Source of the DNA: CAZHTF01 sp964535305
GTDB lineage: Bacteria; Planctomycetota; Phycisphaerae; UBA1845; Fen-1342
Length of the DNA stretch: 64,000 nt
NCBI GenBank assembly: GCA_964535305.1
Contig: CAZHTF010000001.1
Location: forward strand, 1 to 64,000
Direction: 5' to 3'
Shown here: positions 27,231 to 36,844 of the stretch, in pieces
Numbering within the stretch: position 1 is the stretch's first letter
Layout: every line of letters starts with the position of its first letter
Made by a program: the position numbers and the translations under genes
The notes under the pieces: model-generated
The model's database searches: none
What the model was told of the DNA's origin: nothing
The model's input: the letters and a program-made list of their open reading frames with translations, nothing else

Positions 27231-28100
27231 TTGCCGAGCGTGCCTGCGTGCATTGCCCGTACGGACGTCGGCGCCACCTACGAGCTCACCATCAGCGACC
27301 TGGGCCTCACGCCCGCGGACGATCACGGCGACAACGCCGCCACCGCGACGCCGATCCTCACCGACGGCACGATTGCGGCGGGCGTGATCGGCAACGGCGG
27401 GGATTCTGACTGGTTCGCGTTCACGACGCTCGAGCAACGCGTCTATGCGATCGAGGTGCGCGGGATGGACAGCCCAGACAGCGGTCTGGTCGGTGCTTCG
27501 GTCATCAGCTCCGATGGCGTGCAGAACCTGGGCTTCTCCGGCTGGTCGAGCGGCGGGCCTGGGTTCGATGGCGACTGGGTGCGCGCGTTCTACTACGTCC
27601 CCGCTGGCGCCGCTGGCGATTACTACGCGAGCGTGATCGGCCTGAGCTTCACCGCGGGTAGCTACAACACGCGCGTCCTGCTCGGACAGGGACTGCCTGG
27701 CGATTTCGACAACGACGGCGTCGCCGACCCGGTCGACAATTGCCCGACTGTGCCGAACCCGGCCCAGACCGATACCGACATGGACGGCATCGGCGACTGC
27801 TGCGATTCGGACGCCCCCGACGCCGACAGCGATGGCGTGGCCGACGCCTGCGACAACTGCCCGAGCGTCTTTAACCCCGGTCAACTCGACAGCGACAACG
27901 ACGGACTGGGCGACGCCTGCGACGGCGCAATGCCTTGCCCCGGCGACCTCAACGCTAACCGCACCGTCGACGAGGCTGACCTGGGCATTCTGCTAAGCGC
28001 CTGGATGACCTCAGCGGCCGGCGATCTCGATGGCGACAACCAGACCGCCGAATCTGACCTGGGCATCCTGCTGGCAAACTGGCTGGCAAGCTGCCCGTAG
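27231..28100 (+). CDS. PPC + thrombospondin type-3 + dockerin-like fragment without signal peptide
   Basis: 289 aa. The only start is TTG 27231, directly after a TAG, and the first residues (PSVPACIARTDVGATYELT) are already inside a domain. Parts: pre-peptidase C-terminal-like beta domain (about 15-155, GDSDWFAFTTLEQRVYAIEV), thrombospondin type-3 Ca2+-binding repeats (about 160-230, with three D-D-DG--D--DNCP cycles), then two dockerin-like motifs (GDLNANRTVDEADLGILLSAW and GDLDGDNQTAESDLGILLANW). This is the C-terminal end of an exported protein whose 5' part is missing. It is probably a remnant or rearrangement next to the glycosidase rather than a functional gene. Confidence 0.65.
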   Translation: MPSVPACIARTDVGATYELTISDLGLTPADDHGDNAATATPILTDGTIAAGVIGNGGDSDWFAFTTLEQRVYAIEVRGMDSPDSGLVGASVISSDGVQNLGFSGWSSGGPGFDGDWVRAFYYVPAGAAGDYYASVIGLSFTAGSYNTRVLLGQGLPGDFDNDGVADPVDNCPTVPNPAQTDTDMDGIGDCCDSDAPDADSDGVADACDNCPSVFNPGQLDSDNDGLGDACDGAMPCPGDLNANRTVDEADLGILLSAWMTSAAGDLDGDNQTAESDLGILLANWLASCP

Positions 28101-28156
28101 CGCGGCTGCCGAACCGCCGCAGTGGCGGCTGGTGTGGCGTGGGATCGGAAGTGAAT

Positions 28157-28192
28157 GCGGGCGAGCTCGGTGAAGATGCCGGGCTCGCCCGC
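28157..28192. terminator. Hairpin between convergent genes
   Basis: A 10-bp stem (GCGGGCGAGC at 28157-28166 with complement at 28183-28192, 16-nt loop) lies between the 3' ends of the dockerin-like fragment (plus) and pckA (minus). Only a short T-rich stretch follows on the plus side. Confidence 0.5.
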
Positions 28193-28225
28193 GATGTTTG
28201 CTGTGCGACGCTGGGTGTCGGGAGA

Positions 28226-29842
<1,617 letters not shown>

Positions 29843-30008
29843 TCAACGTGCAAGTCGGTCGTAAATGTGGGTAATTCACCAGTTTATCGGTTCGAGCGGC
29901 GCGATGCCAGCCGATTCAGGAGCGCCGCGCGAACCAACTGACCCGCACCCGCGCGAATTCCGATACTTGCCCTAGCGGAGCGCGCCTGCGCCCCGCGGGG
30001 AGTGCCGC

Positions 30009-32057
30009 ATGGACCCGCTCGAGATCGGACTCGTTATCGGCGTCGAGGGTGACACGGTCGATGTGCAGATCTCCGTCTGCGACCTGCGCATTGATTATCA
30101 CGGCAAGACCTATCGCGTCGGCCGGCTCGGCACGTATGTCACCATCCCGATGGAACGCCGAACGCTGATCGGCTACATCACGCGCGTCGGCGTGACCGGC
30201 GAGCTCGAGCCCGGTCCGAACCCGGCCGCCCCGCGGCGCATCACACTCACCGTGCAGCTCCTCGGAACCGTCACCGGCGACAAATTCTCGCGCGGCGTGA
30301 ACGAGTACCCCACCTTGGGCGATCCGGTGCGGCTGGGCGTCGACGAAGACTTCGAGTTGATCTTCGGCTGCTTTGACGAGCTCGCCGGCCAGGACGGCAA
30401 CGCGGTTCGCAAATCGTTCTCCATGGGTCGATTCGCGATCGACACCGATTTCGAAGTGAAGGTGCTCGGCAAGGAATTCTTCGCCAAGCACGTGGCCGTC
30501 ATGGGCAACAGCGGCTCGGGCAAAAGCTGCACCACCGCCAAGATCGTGCACGAAGCCGCGCGGCTGGCCGAGGCCCAAGTGGTCATGTTCGACATGCACG
30601 GCGAGTATCTGGCCGCCTTCAGCGACGCCGACGGCAAGCCCAATCCAAACGTCACGTACCTGTCCGATCGCAATCTGGTGCTGCCCTACTGGATGCTGGC
30701 GTACGAGGAGTTCGAGCAGCTCTTCATCGATACGAATAACCCGCTGAACCTCAACGCGCAGCGCGTCTTTCTGCGGGCCGCGTTCGAGAAGCTCAAACGC
30801 AACGCCGCCGACGAGCTATCGCTGCGCGGCGAGCTGACCATCGACACGCCGCTGTACTACTCGCTCGACCAGCTCAAGCTGTATGCCCAGAACATGAACG
30901 AAGCCCGCTTCGTGCTCAACACGCAGAATTACGCCTTTTCGCGCCTGCCATTCCGCACGCTGCCGGTCGACAAGCAGGAAGAGCTCGTGATGACGCGGCG
31001 GATGGAGTTCAACCCGGCCAGCGCCGAGGGCGAAGTGCCGCATGCGACCTTCTTCGGGCGGCTGCTGGGCTTCGTAAACCTGCTCGAATCGCGGCTGAAC
31101 GACCGTCGCTATGACTTCCTGCTGCGACCCTTCGAGCAGGCCAAGCGCAACTGCGACCTGAACGGCAAGCTGCGGATCGACGACACGCCCGGCACGATCA
31201 GCCGCTCGATCGCCTGGGTGCTGCGGCAAATGCTGGGCCTCACGACGCCGCGCAAGAATTTGACCATCGTCGACCTCTCGGGTCTTCCGTTCGACGTGGT
31301 CGACGCGACCGTGGCGGTGCTGACGCGAGCGCTGTTTGATTACAACTTCTGGTCGCCAGTCGCGACGCGCCAGCCGGTGCTCCTTGTTTTCGAAGAGGCG
31401 CACAACTACCTCCCGCGCAAGCCGATCGAGGGCCGCAAGACGTTCGCCCGCAATGCGGTCGAGAAGGTCGCCAAGGAAGGCCGCAAGTACGGCGTCTCGG
31501 CCATGATCGTCAGCCAGCGCCCCAGCGAAATCTCTGAGACCATCCTGAGCCAGTGCAACACGATGGTGTTGATGCGGATGAACAACCCGGATGATCAGGA
31601 GTACGCCGCCCGCGTCGTCAGTGACCAGTTTCGCAGCCTGATCAGCCTGCTGCCCAGCTTGAAGCCGGGCGAGGGCTTCATCATCGGCGACTCAGTGCTG
31701 ATGCCGATGCGGACGCTGATCGACATGCCGCCAAAATCGCCGCAGTCCGCCAACATGGATTTCTTCACGCTCTGGGCGACCGGCAACGGGCGCTCGGATC
31801 CGGAGCGCGTCATTCAGCGCTGGTGGCGCCAGGAACGCGCCACGCACGGGCTGGTTACGGCGCAGACGGAGCCGGCACTGCACGCCGCGCCGCCGCAGCA
31901 GCGTGCAGGGGAGCCTCAGTCAAACGGGGAGACGCCGACGCCAGGCGGGTCCGGACATTTCGAGCAGGAGGCACCAGCCACGGAGGCTGCGCAGGCCAGT
32001 TTGACGCCGGCGCAGCGCAAGCTGGCGGAGCTGTCAGCACTGCTGGGCGGGGGCTGA
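30009..32057 (+). CDS. herA: HerA-like ATPase (DUF87, HAS-barrel)
   Basis: 682 aa. GGGGAG lies seven nt before the ATG. The N-terminal HAS-barrel (about 1-90, LEIGLVIGVEGDTVDVQISV) is followed by a FtsK/HerA-type P-loop ATPase: Walker A GNSGSGKSCTTAKI (near 165), then VVMFDMHGEYLAAF, Walker B VLLVFEEAHNYLP (near 458) and SQRPSEISETILSQCNT (sensor/arginine-finger region). The last ~70 residues are a Gln/Pro/Ala-rich tail. HerA hexamers translocate DNA, normally with NurA nuclease in end resection; no nurA or other nuclease gene is adjacent, so the partner is unknown. Confidence 0.88.
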   Translation: MDPLEIGLVIGVEGDTVDVQISVCDLRIDYHGKTYRVGRLGTYVTIPMERRTLIGYITRVGVTGELEPGPNPAAPRRITLTVQLLGTVTGDKFSRGVNEYPTLGDPVRLGVDEDFELIFGCFDELAGQDGNAVRKSFSMGRFAIDTDFEVKVLGKEFFAKHVAVMGNSGSGKSCTTAKIVHEAARLAEAQVVMFDMHGEYLAAFSDADGKPNPNVTYLSDRNLVLPYWMLAYEEFEQLFIDTNNPLNLNAQRVFLRAAFEKLKRNAADELSLRGELTIDTPLYYSLDQLKLYAQNMNEARFVLNTQNYAFSRLPFRTLPVDKQEELVMTRRMEFNPASAEGEVPHATFFGRLLGFVNLLESRLNDRRYDFLLRPFEQAKRNCDLNGKLRIDDTPGTISRSIAWVLRQMLGLTTPRKNLTIVDLSGLPFDVVDATVAVLTRALFDYNFWSPVATRQPVLLVFEEAHNYLPRKPIEGRKTFARNAVEKVAKEGRKYGVSAMIVSQRPSEISETILSQCNTMVLMRMNNPDDQEYAARVVSDQFRSLISLLPSLKPGEGFIIGDSVLMPMRTLIDMPPKSPQSANMDFFTLWATGNGRSDPERVIQRWWRQERATHGLVTAQTEPALHAAPPQQRAGEPQSNGETPTPGGSGHFEQEAPATEAAQASLTPAQRKLAELSALLGGG

Positions 32058-32372
32058 CCCTTGTCCTGCGCTTCGCCACTGCGGAGCGGCGAGCTTTCGC
32101 CCGCCAGTGTCGCCCGGGGGCGTCCGTTCCTGGAGCCCCGGGGGCTTCAGTCCCAGGAGCGGTCGCGCCGGCGCGCGAATGCGCCGCGGTTCTGAATTGC
32201 AACTTGTCGCAAGATGCAGCCCGCGCTTTCGATCTCCGAATATTCGCGGCGAAAATTCCATGCTCGCGCGCAATAATGGAGCGCACCCGCCGAATACCGG
32301 CGTGAACCCGCATACTCGCGAACCACATACGGGTCCGCGAGGCATCATTGGATCCCGATCCGGGAGACAGGC
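32058..32372. other. Intergenic region with a GC-rich palindrome
   Basis: About 315 bp between the HerA-like gene and the next small membrane gene. It contains an imperfect palindromic block at 32130-32155 (centred on GAGCCCCGGGGGCTTC, flanked by CCTGG/CCAGG), which may be a REP-like element or end-of-gene hairpin. No coding sequence or clear promoter was recognised. Confidence 0.5.
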
Positions 32373-32861
32373 ATGTTGGCACTCGGCGCGTGGGACTGGC
32401 TCGGGGGCTTGAACGAGAGCAACCTCAAGCTCATCGTTCTGCTGCTGGCCGGCGTGGTCGCGTTCTGCGTCTGGGTCGTCACGCACGCCTGGCGGCGCGT
32501 CCGCACCGCGCGGCACCGGGCTGAGGTCGCCGCCTTGGCACTGCAGCGCGGCATGTCCGCTCAAGACGTCACCCGCATCGTGCTGGCGCTGCAACTCGAA
32601 GAAGACGACGACGATACCCCAATCTCTGACGAAGCCGCGCTAATAAAGCCTCTCACGGACGCGTGCTACAACGGCGACGACGTGCGCCGCATCCTGGCCG
32701 CCGCCCGCGACTCCGGCGAGATCGACGCCGCCGCAATCGAGTTGGTCAAGGCGCTCGCTTCGAATTGGAGCGAGACCGACGTAATCGTCGAAGCACTTCG
32801 CGGCCGGAAACGGCGCAGCAGTGCGAACGCCCACACCATGCGCTCGCCGGCGACGGCCTGA
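32373..32861 (+). CDS. Small membrane-anchored helical protein
   Basis: 162 aa. One transmembrane helix near the N-terminus (LKLIVLLLAGVVAFCVWVVT, about 19-38), then a basic stretch and a helical cytoplasmic domain: HRAEVAALALQRGMSAQDVT, an acidic linker (EEDDDD) and LIKPLTDACYNGDDVRRILA. The two helical blocks, each with a G-S/D--D-V-RI pattern, look like an internal duplication. I do not recognise the family. It follows the HerA-like gene after about 315 bp. Confidence 0.75.
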   Translation: MLALGAWDWLGGLNESNLKLIVLLLAGVVAFCVWVVTHAWRRVRTARHRAEVAALALQRGMSAQDVTRIVLALQLEEDDDDTPISDEAALIKPLTDACYNGDDVRRILAAARDSGEIDAAAIELVKALASNWSETDVIVEALRGRKRRSSANAHTMRSPATA

Positions 32862-32940
32862 GCTGCGCGGCGTTTCACTCTCTGGCTTTCGAGCTCCGCC
32901 GCATTGGCGCGCTTCGCGTCACATAATCGCTTCGCTCACG

Positions 32941-32956
32941 ACCCGCGAGCGCGGGT
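32941..32956. terminator. Weak hairpin after the small membrane gene
   Basis: ACCCGC (32941-32946), a GAGC loop and GCGGGT (32951-32956), followed by TTTCG on the plus strand. Six-bp GC-rich stem about 80 bp after the stop codon; possible weak terminator. Confidence 0.35.
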
Positions 32957-33107
32957 TTCGTCGCATCGCGTCAGATGCGCTTGCATGCGCAGCCGGCTGG
33001 CCCCTATGGATAACATGTGACGGGGGAATCGGACTCGGCGCCGGCAGCGCGACAATACGGATCGCATCGCGGCGATCGCAATCGGGATTCTCAGGAAGGG
33101 AAATCGC

Positions 33108-33947
33108 ATGGGTCAGCCAATCCGCGGGCCACGACGCCCGCATTGTCAAGTCCACAACCGGCTACGCGCCGCCGCGCTGCTGATGATGCTGGGCTGCGTT
33201 CTGGCGCAAGCCGACGTCGTCAGCCTGACCAGTAGCCAGGACAACACGCTTTATCAAGATGCGGCTGGCGCGGTGAGCAACGGGGCGGGTGTGGCCATGT
33301 TTGCCGGCCTCAACTCGCAGTCGGCAACCCGCCGAGCGCTGCTGCGGTTTGACGTGGCCAGCGCGGTGCCGACGGGCGCGACCATCGATCGCGCCTGGCT
33401 GACGCTTTCGAATGATGCGGCCAATACGACGCCACAGTCCATCGGGCTGCATGCGCTCCTGCAAGCCTGGGGCGAGGGGACTTCGAACGCGCAGGCCCAG
33501 GGCGGCGGCAGCGGCGCCGCGGCGACCGTGGGCGACGCGACCTGGCTGCATACGCATTTCGACAGCAGTTTCTGGTCTAGCGTCGGCGGCGACTTCAACA
33601 GCAGCGCCAGCGCGAGCACGACCGTCGCCGGCCCGGGTCTGTACACCTGGAACAGCACCGCGGCGCTGGTCGGAGACGTGCAGCGCTTTCTCGACATGCC
33701 GACGACGAACTTTGGCTGGCTGCTGCGTGGGAACGAGTTCGCCGCCAGCAGCGCCAAGCGCTTCGCGACGCGCGAGGTGTCAAACGCGGCGCTGCGGCCG
33801 CTGCTGACGATCGAGTTCACGCCCATCCCGGAACCGGCGTCCGCGGCGGCGCTGCCGCCACTGGCGCTGCTGCTGATTCCGGCGTTGCGCCGCGCGGCCC
33901 GATGCGCTGTCTGCTGGCAGGCTGCCGCTCGCCGCCGAAACGGCTAG
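33108..33947 (+). CDS. Exported DNRLRE-domain protein with PEP-CTERM tail
   Basis: 279 aa. A strong Shine-Dalgarno (AGGAAGGGAA) precedes ATG 33108. The signal peptide (LRAAALLMMLGCVLAQA) is followed by a beta-rich DNRLRE-like domain: VVSLTSSQDNTLYQDAAG, AMFAGLNSQSATRRALLRFD and TGATIDRAWLTLS are typical of this repeat-stabilising fold. The C-terminus carries a PEP-CTERM-like signal: IPEPASAAALPPLALLLIPA followed by Arg residues. Such tails are recognised by an exosortase for sorting to the envelope. No exosortase is seen in the window. Function beyond surface display is unknown. Confidence 0.85.
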   Translation: MGQPIRGPRRPHCQVHNRLRAAALLMMLGCVLAQADVVSLTSSQDNTLYQDAAGAVSNGAGVAMFAGLNSQSATRRALLRFDVASAVPTGATIDRAWLTLSNDAANTTPQSIGLHALLQAWGEGTSNAQAQGGGSGAAATVGDATWLHTHFDSSFWSSVGGDFNSSASASTTVAGPGLYTWNSTAALVGDVQRFLDMPTTNFGWLLRGNEFAASSAKRFATREVSNAALRPLLTIEFTPIPEPASAAALPPLALLLIPALRRAARCAVCWQAAARRRNG

Positions 33948-33955
33948 CGCGACGC

Positions 33956-33978
33956 AGCCCGAGGTCGGCTTTTTTTTT
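33956..33978 (+). terminator. Short stem with long T-tract after the DNRLRE gene
   Basis: AGCC (33956-33959) and GGCT (33967-33970) form only a 4-bp stem but are followed by nine T (33970-33978) ten bp after the stop codon. The T-tract suggests termination despite the weak stem. Confidence 0.45.
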
Positions 33979-34018
33979 CGCGGCGCGTTCGCTTCGTCAC
34001 AAATCGAGCAAAAACGCA

Positions 34019-34050
34019 CGGAGCGGGTTCCGACCACAGCACCCGCTCCG
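34019..34050. terminator. Bidirectional terminator
   Basis: A 10-bp perfect stem (CGGAGCGGGT 34019-34028, complement 34041-34050, 12-nt loop). On the minus strand it is followed by TGCGTTTTTG, on the plus strand by CACGCGTCTTTTC, so it can end both converging genes. Confidence 0.75.
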
Positions 34051-34115
34051 CACGCGTCTTTTCTTGCCGGATAATCTGGCCGCGTTCCCAACCCCAGCGG
34101 CGGCGGCATCAAGCT

Positions 34116-34556
34116 TCAGACCTTGACCGGCGCAGGCTTGAACGGCTTCTCGATCTCCAGCGGGATGAACTCCTTGGGCGTGTTGACGAAGTCTGCCAGC
34201 GTCTCCTTGGTGAAGAACAGCACCGTCTTCTCAAACTTCTTGAGCCACTCCTCGAACTTGGCGATCGGGTGCGCCGTCAGAATCAGCGGATAGGTCCCAT
34301 TCTTGATCGTGACATATTCCCACTCATTCGGGAACAGGTCGGTCGGCCAGTAGCCGGTCTGGAACAGATTGAGCGGGACGACCATCGGGTTGGGCGTGAT
34401 GGCGACACGCGCATCATCCAGCACCGAAACCAGGAAGAACGGCCGCTCGACGAAGAACATGTCGACGAAGTACTCGAACGGCATCTTCGGATTGACCAGA
34501 TAGATGCGCTCGTCCGCCAGCTTCCGCAGGATGAACGGCTCATACGCGAATTTCAT
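34116..34556 (-). CDS. Protein of unknown function
   Basis: 146 aa from ATG 34556, chosen because GGAG lies seven nt upstream; the frame extends to 34604. It opens MKFAYEPFILRKLADERIYL and is rich in aromatic residues and Pro (MPFEYFVDMFFVERPFFLVS, LNLFQTGYWPTDLFPNEWEY), ending IPLEIEKPFKPAPVKV. No signal peptide or membrane helix; the hydrophobic residues are spread as in a globular soluble domain. There is no recognisable catalytic motif and I cannot name the family. It is a single-gene unit with its own Shine-Dalgarno and a terminator, so it is very likely expressed. Confidence 0.8.
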   Translation of the reverse strand: MKFAYEPFILRKLADERIYLVNPKMPFEYFVDMFFVERPFFLVSVLDDARVAITPNPMVVPLNLFQTGYWPTDLFPNEWEYVTIKNGTYPLILTAHPIAKFEEWLKKFEKTVLFFTKETLADFVNTPKEFIPLEIEKPFKPAPVKV

Positions 34557-35000
34557 GGTCATACTCCTCTCGCAGCGCAGCGATCCCGCCGCGCCGCGTG
34601 CCATACCTGATTGCTTGAAAATCCCAAAAAGTCAGCGAATTCGCGCGCCTGGGCGGCCGCCGCTTGCTGCGAACTCACGATTGCCCGAGATTCTGATGTG
34701 CTTTGATGCAATCGGCCCGACCCGGAAACCCCGGATCGCATCGTGAATTCCGGCAATTCACGTGCCAACGGCGAATCGGCAGCCCCGCGCGGCGCTCGCA
34801 CCGCCGCAGCGCACGACGCGCGTTACAGCGAACCGCGATCCCGCCGGGGAAATGCGAGGCGTTCGAATCCGGCCGCTGCACGCGGCTGCCCGGCGCGCGG
34901 CGTGTTAGGCTCGTCCGCACAGCGAACTGCGCGGAATTCACGCGCACATGTGGAAACTCGCGTGCAAGCGCCGGCAAGCGCACACCGGCATAGCGCAAAT
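34557..35000. other. Non-coding intergenic stretch
   Basis: About 445 bp between nuoC (3' end) and the start of the unknown-protein gene, both on the minus strand. No convincing ORF, tRNA or repeat was found. It must contain the promoter of the 34116-34556 gene, but no confident -35/-10 pair could be picked. Confidence 0.5.
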
Positions 35001-35537
35001 CTAGTGTTGCAGACGCGTCATGGCATACTCGGTGACCGCCGGAATCCCGTGGTATTCCAGCGGGAACTCGTAGTCCTTCCGCAGCGGATGTCCGACCCAG
35101 TCGTCGCAGCAGAGGATGCGACGGAGATCAGGGTGCCCCTCAAACACGATGCCCAGCAGGTCATACGCCTCGCGTTCGTGCCAATTCGCGGCCGGCCAGA
35201 TGTCCGCCACCGACGGCACGCGCGGATCGGACCGCTCGACCTGGAGCTTGATCGCCAGCGCAGCGTGTTCCTGCCACATCCCACCCGGCTGCTGCGGCGG
35301 CGCGGTGGCGTGCAGCTCGTAGATCGCGGTCAGTTTCTTATCTTCGAGGTGGTCGACGCCGACGATGCAGCGCAGCCAGTCGAAACGCAGGCGCGGGTCG
35401 TCGCGCAGAAAGCGCGCGATTTCGCGCCAGTGCTCGACGCGGACGACCGCGTGCGGATGCAGCGGATCCAGCGCGATACCCAGTACATCCTCGCCAAACT
35501 TGCTCTTCAGAATCGTCAGGGCTTCTTCAGCGGTCAT
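35001..35537 (-). CDS. nuoC: NADH-quinone oxidoreductase subunit C
   Basis: 178 aa, 30-kDa subunit of complex I. It has the core segment [20 protein letters not shown] and the family signature region [21 protein letters not shown], then [20 protein letters not shown] (usual form: [23 protein letters not shown]). The subunit is part of the peripheral arm on the cytoplasmic face. No other nuo gene is adjacent; the upstream neighbour on the same strand is an M42 peptidase 31 bp away, so nuoC appears detached from the main complex I cluster. Start ATG 35537 follows AGGCTTGAGATGACC-type sequence with a moderate GAG Shine-Dalgarno. Confidence 0.94.
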   Translation of the reverse strand: [178 protein letters not shown]

Positions 35538-35568
35538 CTCAAGCCTCGTGGCAACGTCCTCCGCTTGA

Positions 35569-36702
35569 TTACGCGCACAGCCACGCCGCCAGCAGGTCGG
35601 CGCTGGCCTTCAGATCGTTGCGGTTCACGGCTTCCACCACCGTGTGAATATAGCGCGTCGGCACGCTGAGCGTGATCGCCCGCGAGCCCGCGCGGGCCCG
35701 CTGCACCGCGCCGGCATCCGTCCCGCCGCGCATCAGGATCTCGAGCTGATACTTGATCTTGCGGGCCTTGGCGATCGCGACGAATTCCTCGAACAGGCCG
35801 CGATGCGAGATGCTGGCGCTATCCATGACTTTGATCGCCGTCCCGCCGCCGAAGGTCGTGACCGCGTCGTCCTTGGTGATGCCGGGCGTGTCGCAGGCGA
35901 GTGTGACGTCGATGGCGATGCCGACATCGGGATTGATCGAGTAGGCGGCGGTGGTCGCGCCGCGCAGGCCGACCTCCTCCTGCACGCAGGCGACGAAGTA
36001 AATGTCGTGCGGGCTGCCTTTGTCCTTCTTCTCGGCCTCGATCACCTTGCGCACCGCCTGAATCCCGACCCACGACGCGACGCGGTTGTCCATCGATTTG
36101 CCGCAGATGGCGTCGCCGAGCAGCTCGGTTTTCTGCAGCAGGGTGACCGGGTCGCCAATCTCGACCAGCTTTCTGACCTGGGCGCGGGGCATGAACAGGT
36201 CGATCGAGAGTTCCTTGATCTCCGGGATGCGCTTCTTCTCTTCGTCGGTCGCGACGTGCACCGGGCGGCCGGCCGGGTTCATCACGCCGACGAGGTCCTT
36301 GCGGCCCTGCACCAGCACGCGGCGGGCGAACAAGTTGCGCGTATCGAAGCCGCCGGCGTTCATCACCCGCAGGTGGCCGTCGTCGTCGATATGCCGCACG
36401 TAGAAGCCGATCTCGTCCATGTGGCAGGCCAGCATGACCTTCTGAGGCGCGTCGGCAGCGGCGGCGGAATCCGCGCCCTTGCGGGCCTTGCCGCGCTGCG
36501 GCTTGCGCGTCGCGCGGCGCACGCAAATCAAATTGCCCATGTTGTCGACGCGCGTTTCATCCCACATGCCCTGCGTTTCGGCCAAGATCAGCTCGCGAAT
36601 CCGCTCTTCCCGGCCGGATACGCCCGGACACTCGGTCAACTTTCGCAAAAGCTCGAACTCGCCGAAGTCCTGGCCGTTCGAAGCGCTTTCCTGCATGGGC
36701 AA
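35569..36702 (-). CDS. M42 family metallo-aminopeptidase
   Basis: 377 aa. Cytosolic dizinc peptidase of the M42 (glutamyl aminopeptidase/tetrahedral aminopeptidase) family. Metal and catalytic motifs: LACHMDEIGF (His), GKSMDNRVA (bridging Asp), VQEEVGLRGA (catalytic Glu then metal Glu), AIDVTLACDTPG (Asp) and TRYIHTVVEA (His). A PDZ-like insertion sits at about 100-170. A Lys/Arg-rich insertion (KPQRGKARKGADSAAA) is unusual and probably a surface loop. It removes N-terminal residues from peptides, usually as a dodecamer. It is followed closely by nuoC on the same strand. Confidence 0.93.
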   Translation of the reverse strand: MPMQESASNGQDFGEFELLRKLTECPGVSGREERIRELILAETQGMWDETRVDNMGNLICVRRATRKPQRGKARKGADSAAAADAPQKVMLACHMDEIGFYVRHIDDDGHLRVMNAGGFDTRNLFARRVLVQGRKDLVGVMNPAGRPVHVATDEEKKRIPEIKELSIDLFMPRAQVRKLVEIGDPVTLLQKTELLGDAICGKSMDNRVASWVGIQAVRKVIEAEKKDKGSPHDIYFVACVQEEVGLRGATTAAYSINPDVGIAIDVTLACDTPGITKDDAVTTFGGGTAIKVMDSASISHRGLFEEFVAIAKARKIKYQLEILMRGGTDAGAVQRARAGSRAITLSVPTRYIHTVVEAVNRNDLKASADLLAAWLCA

Positions 36703-36844
36703 ATCCTCGAAGATTCTGTGCTCACCCGCGAATTCAGAACGGATTGATAGTGTATCGCCGGGGGGCGCGCACGCCAGCGCGGCGGCAGGTGCGACGCGCT
36801 CGCGCGAGCGGTAACATCCGCAGGCGACTCAGGAGCGGATCTCG

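Noticed and set aside
30009..32057. HerA-like ATPase as part of a defence system
   Set aside because: No nuclease, Sir2 or other effector gene is next to it; pckA and a small membrane protein are not known defence partners.
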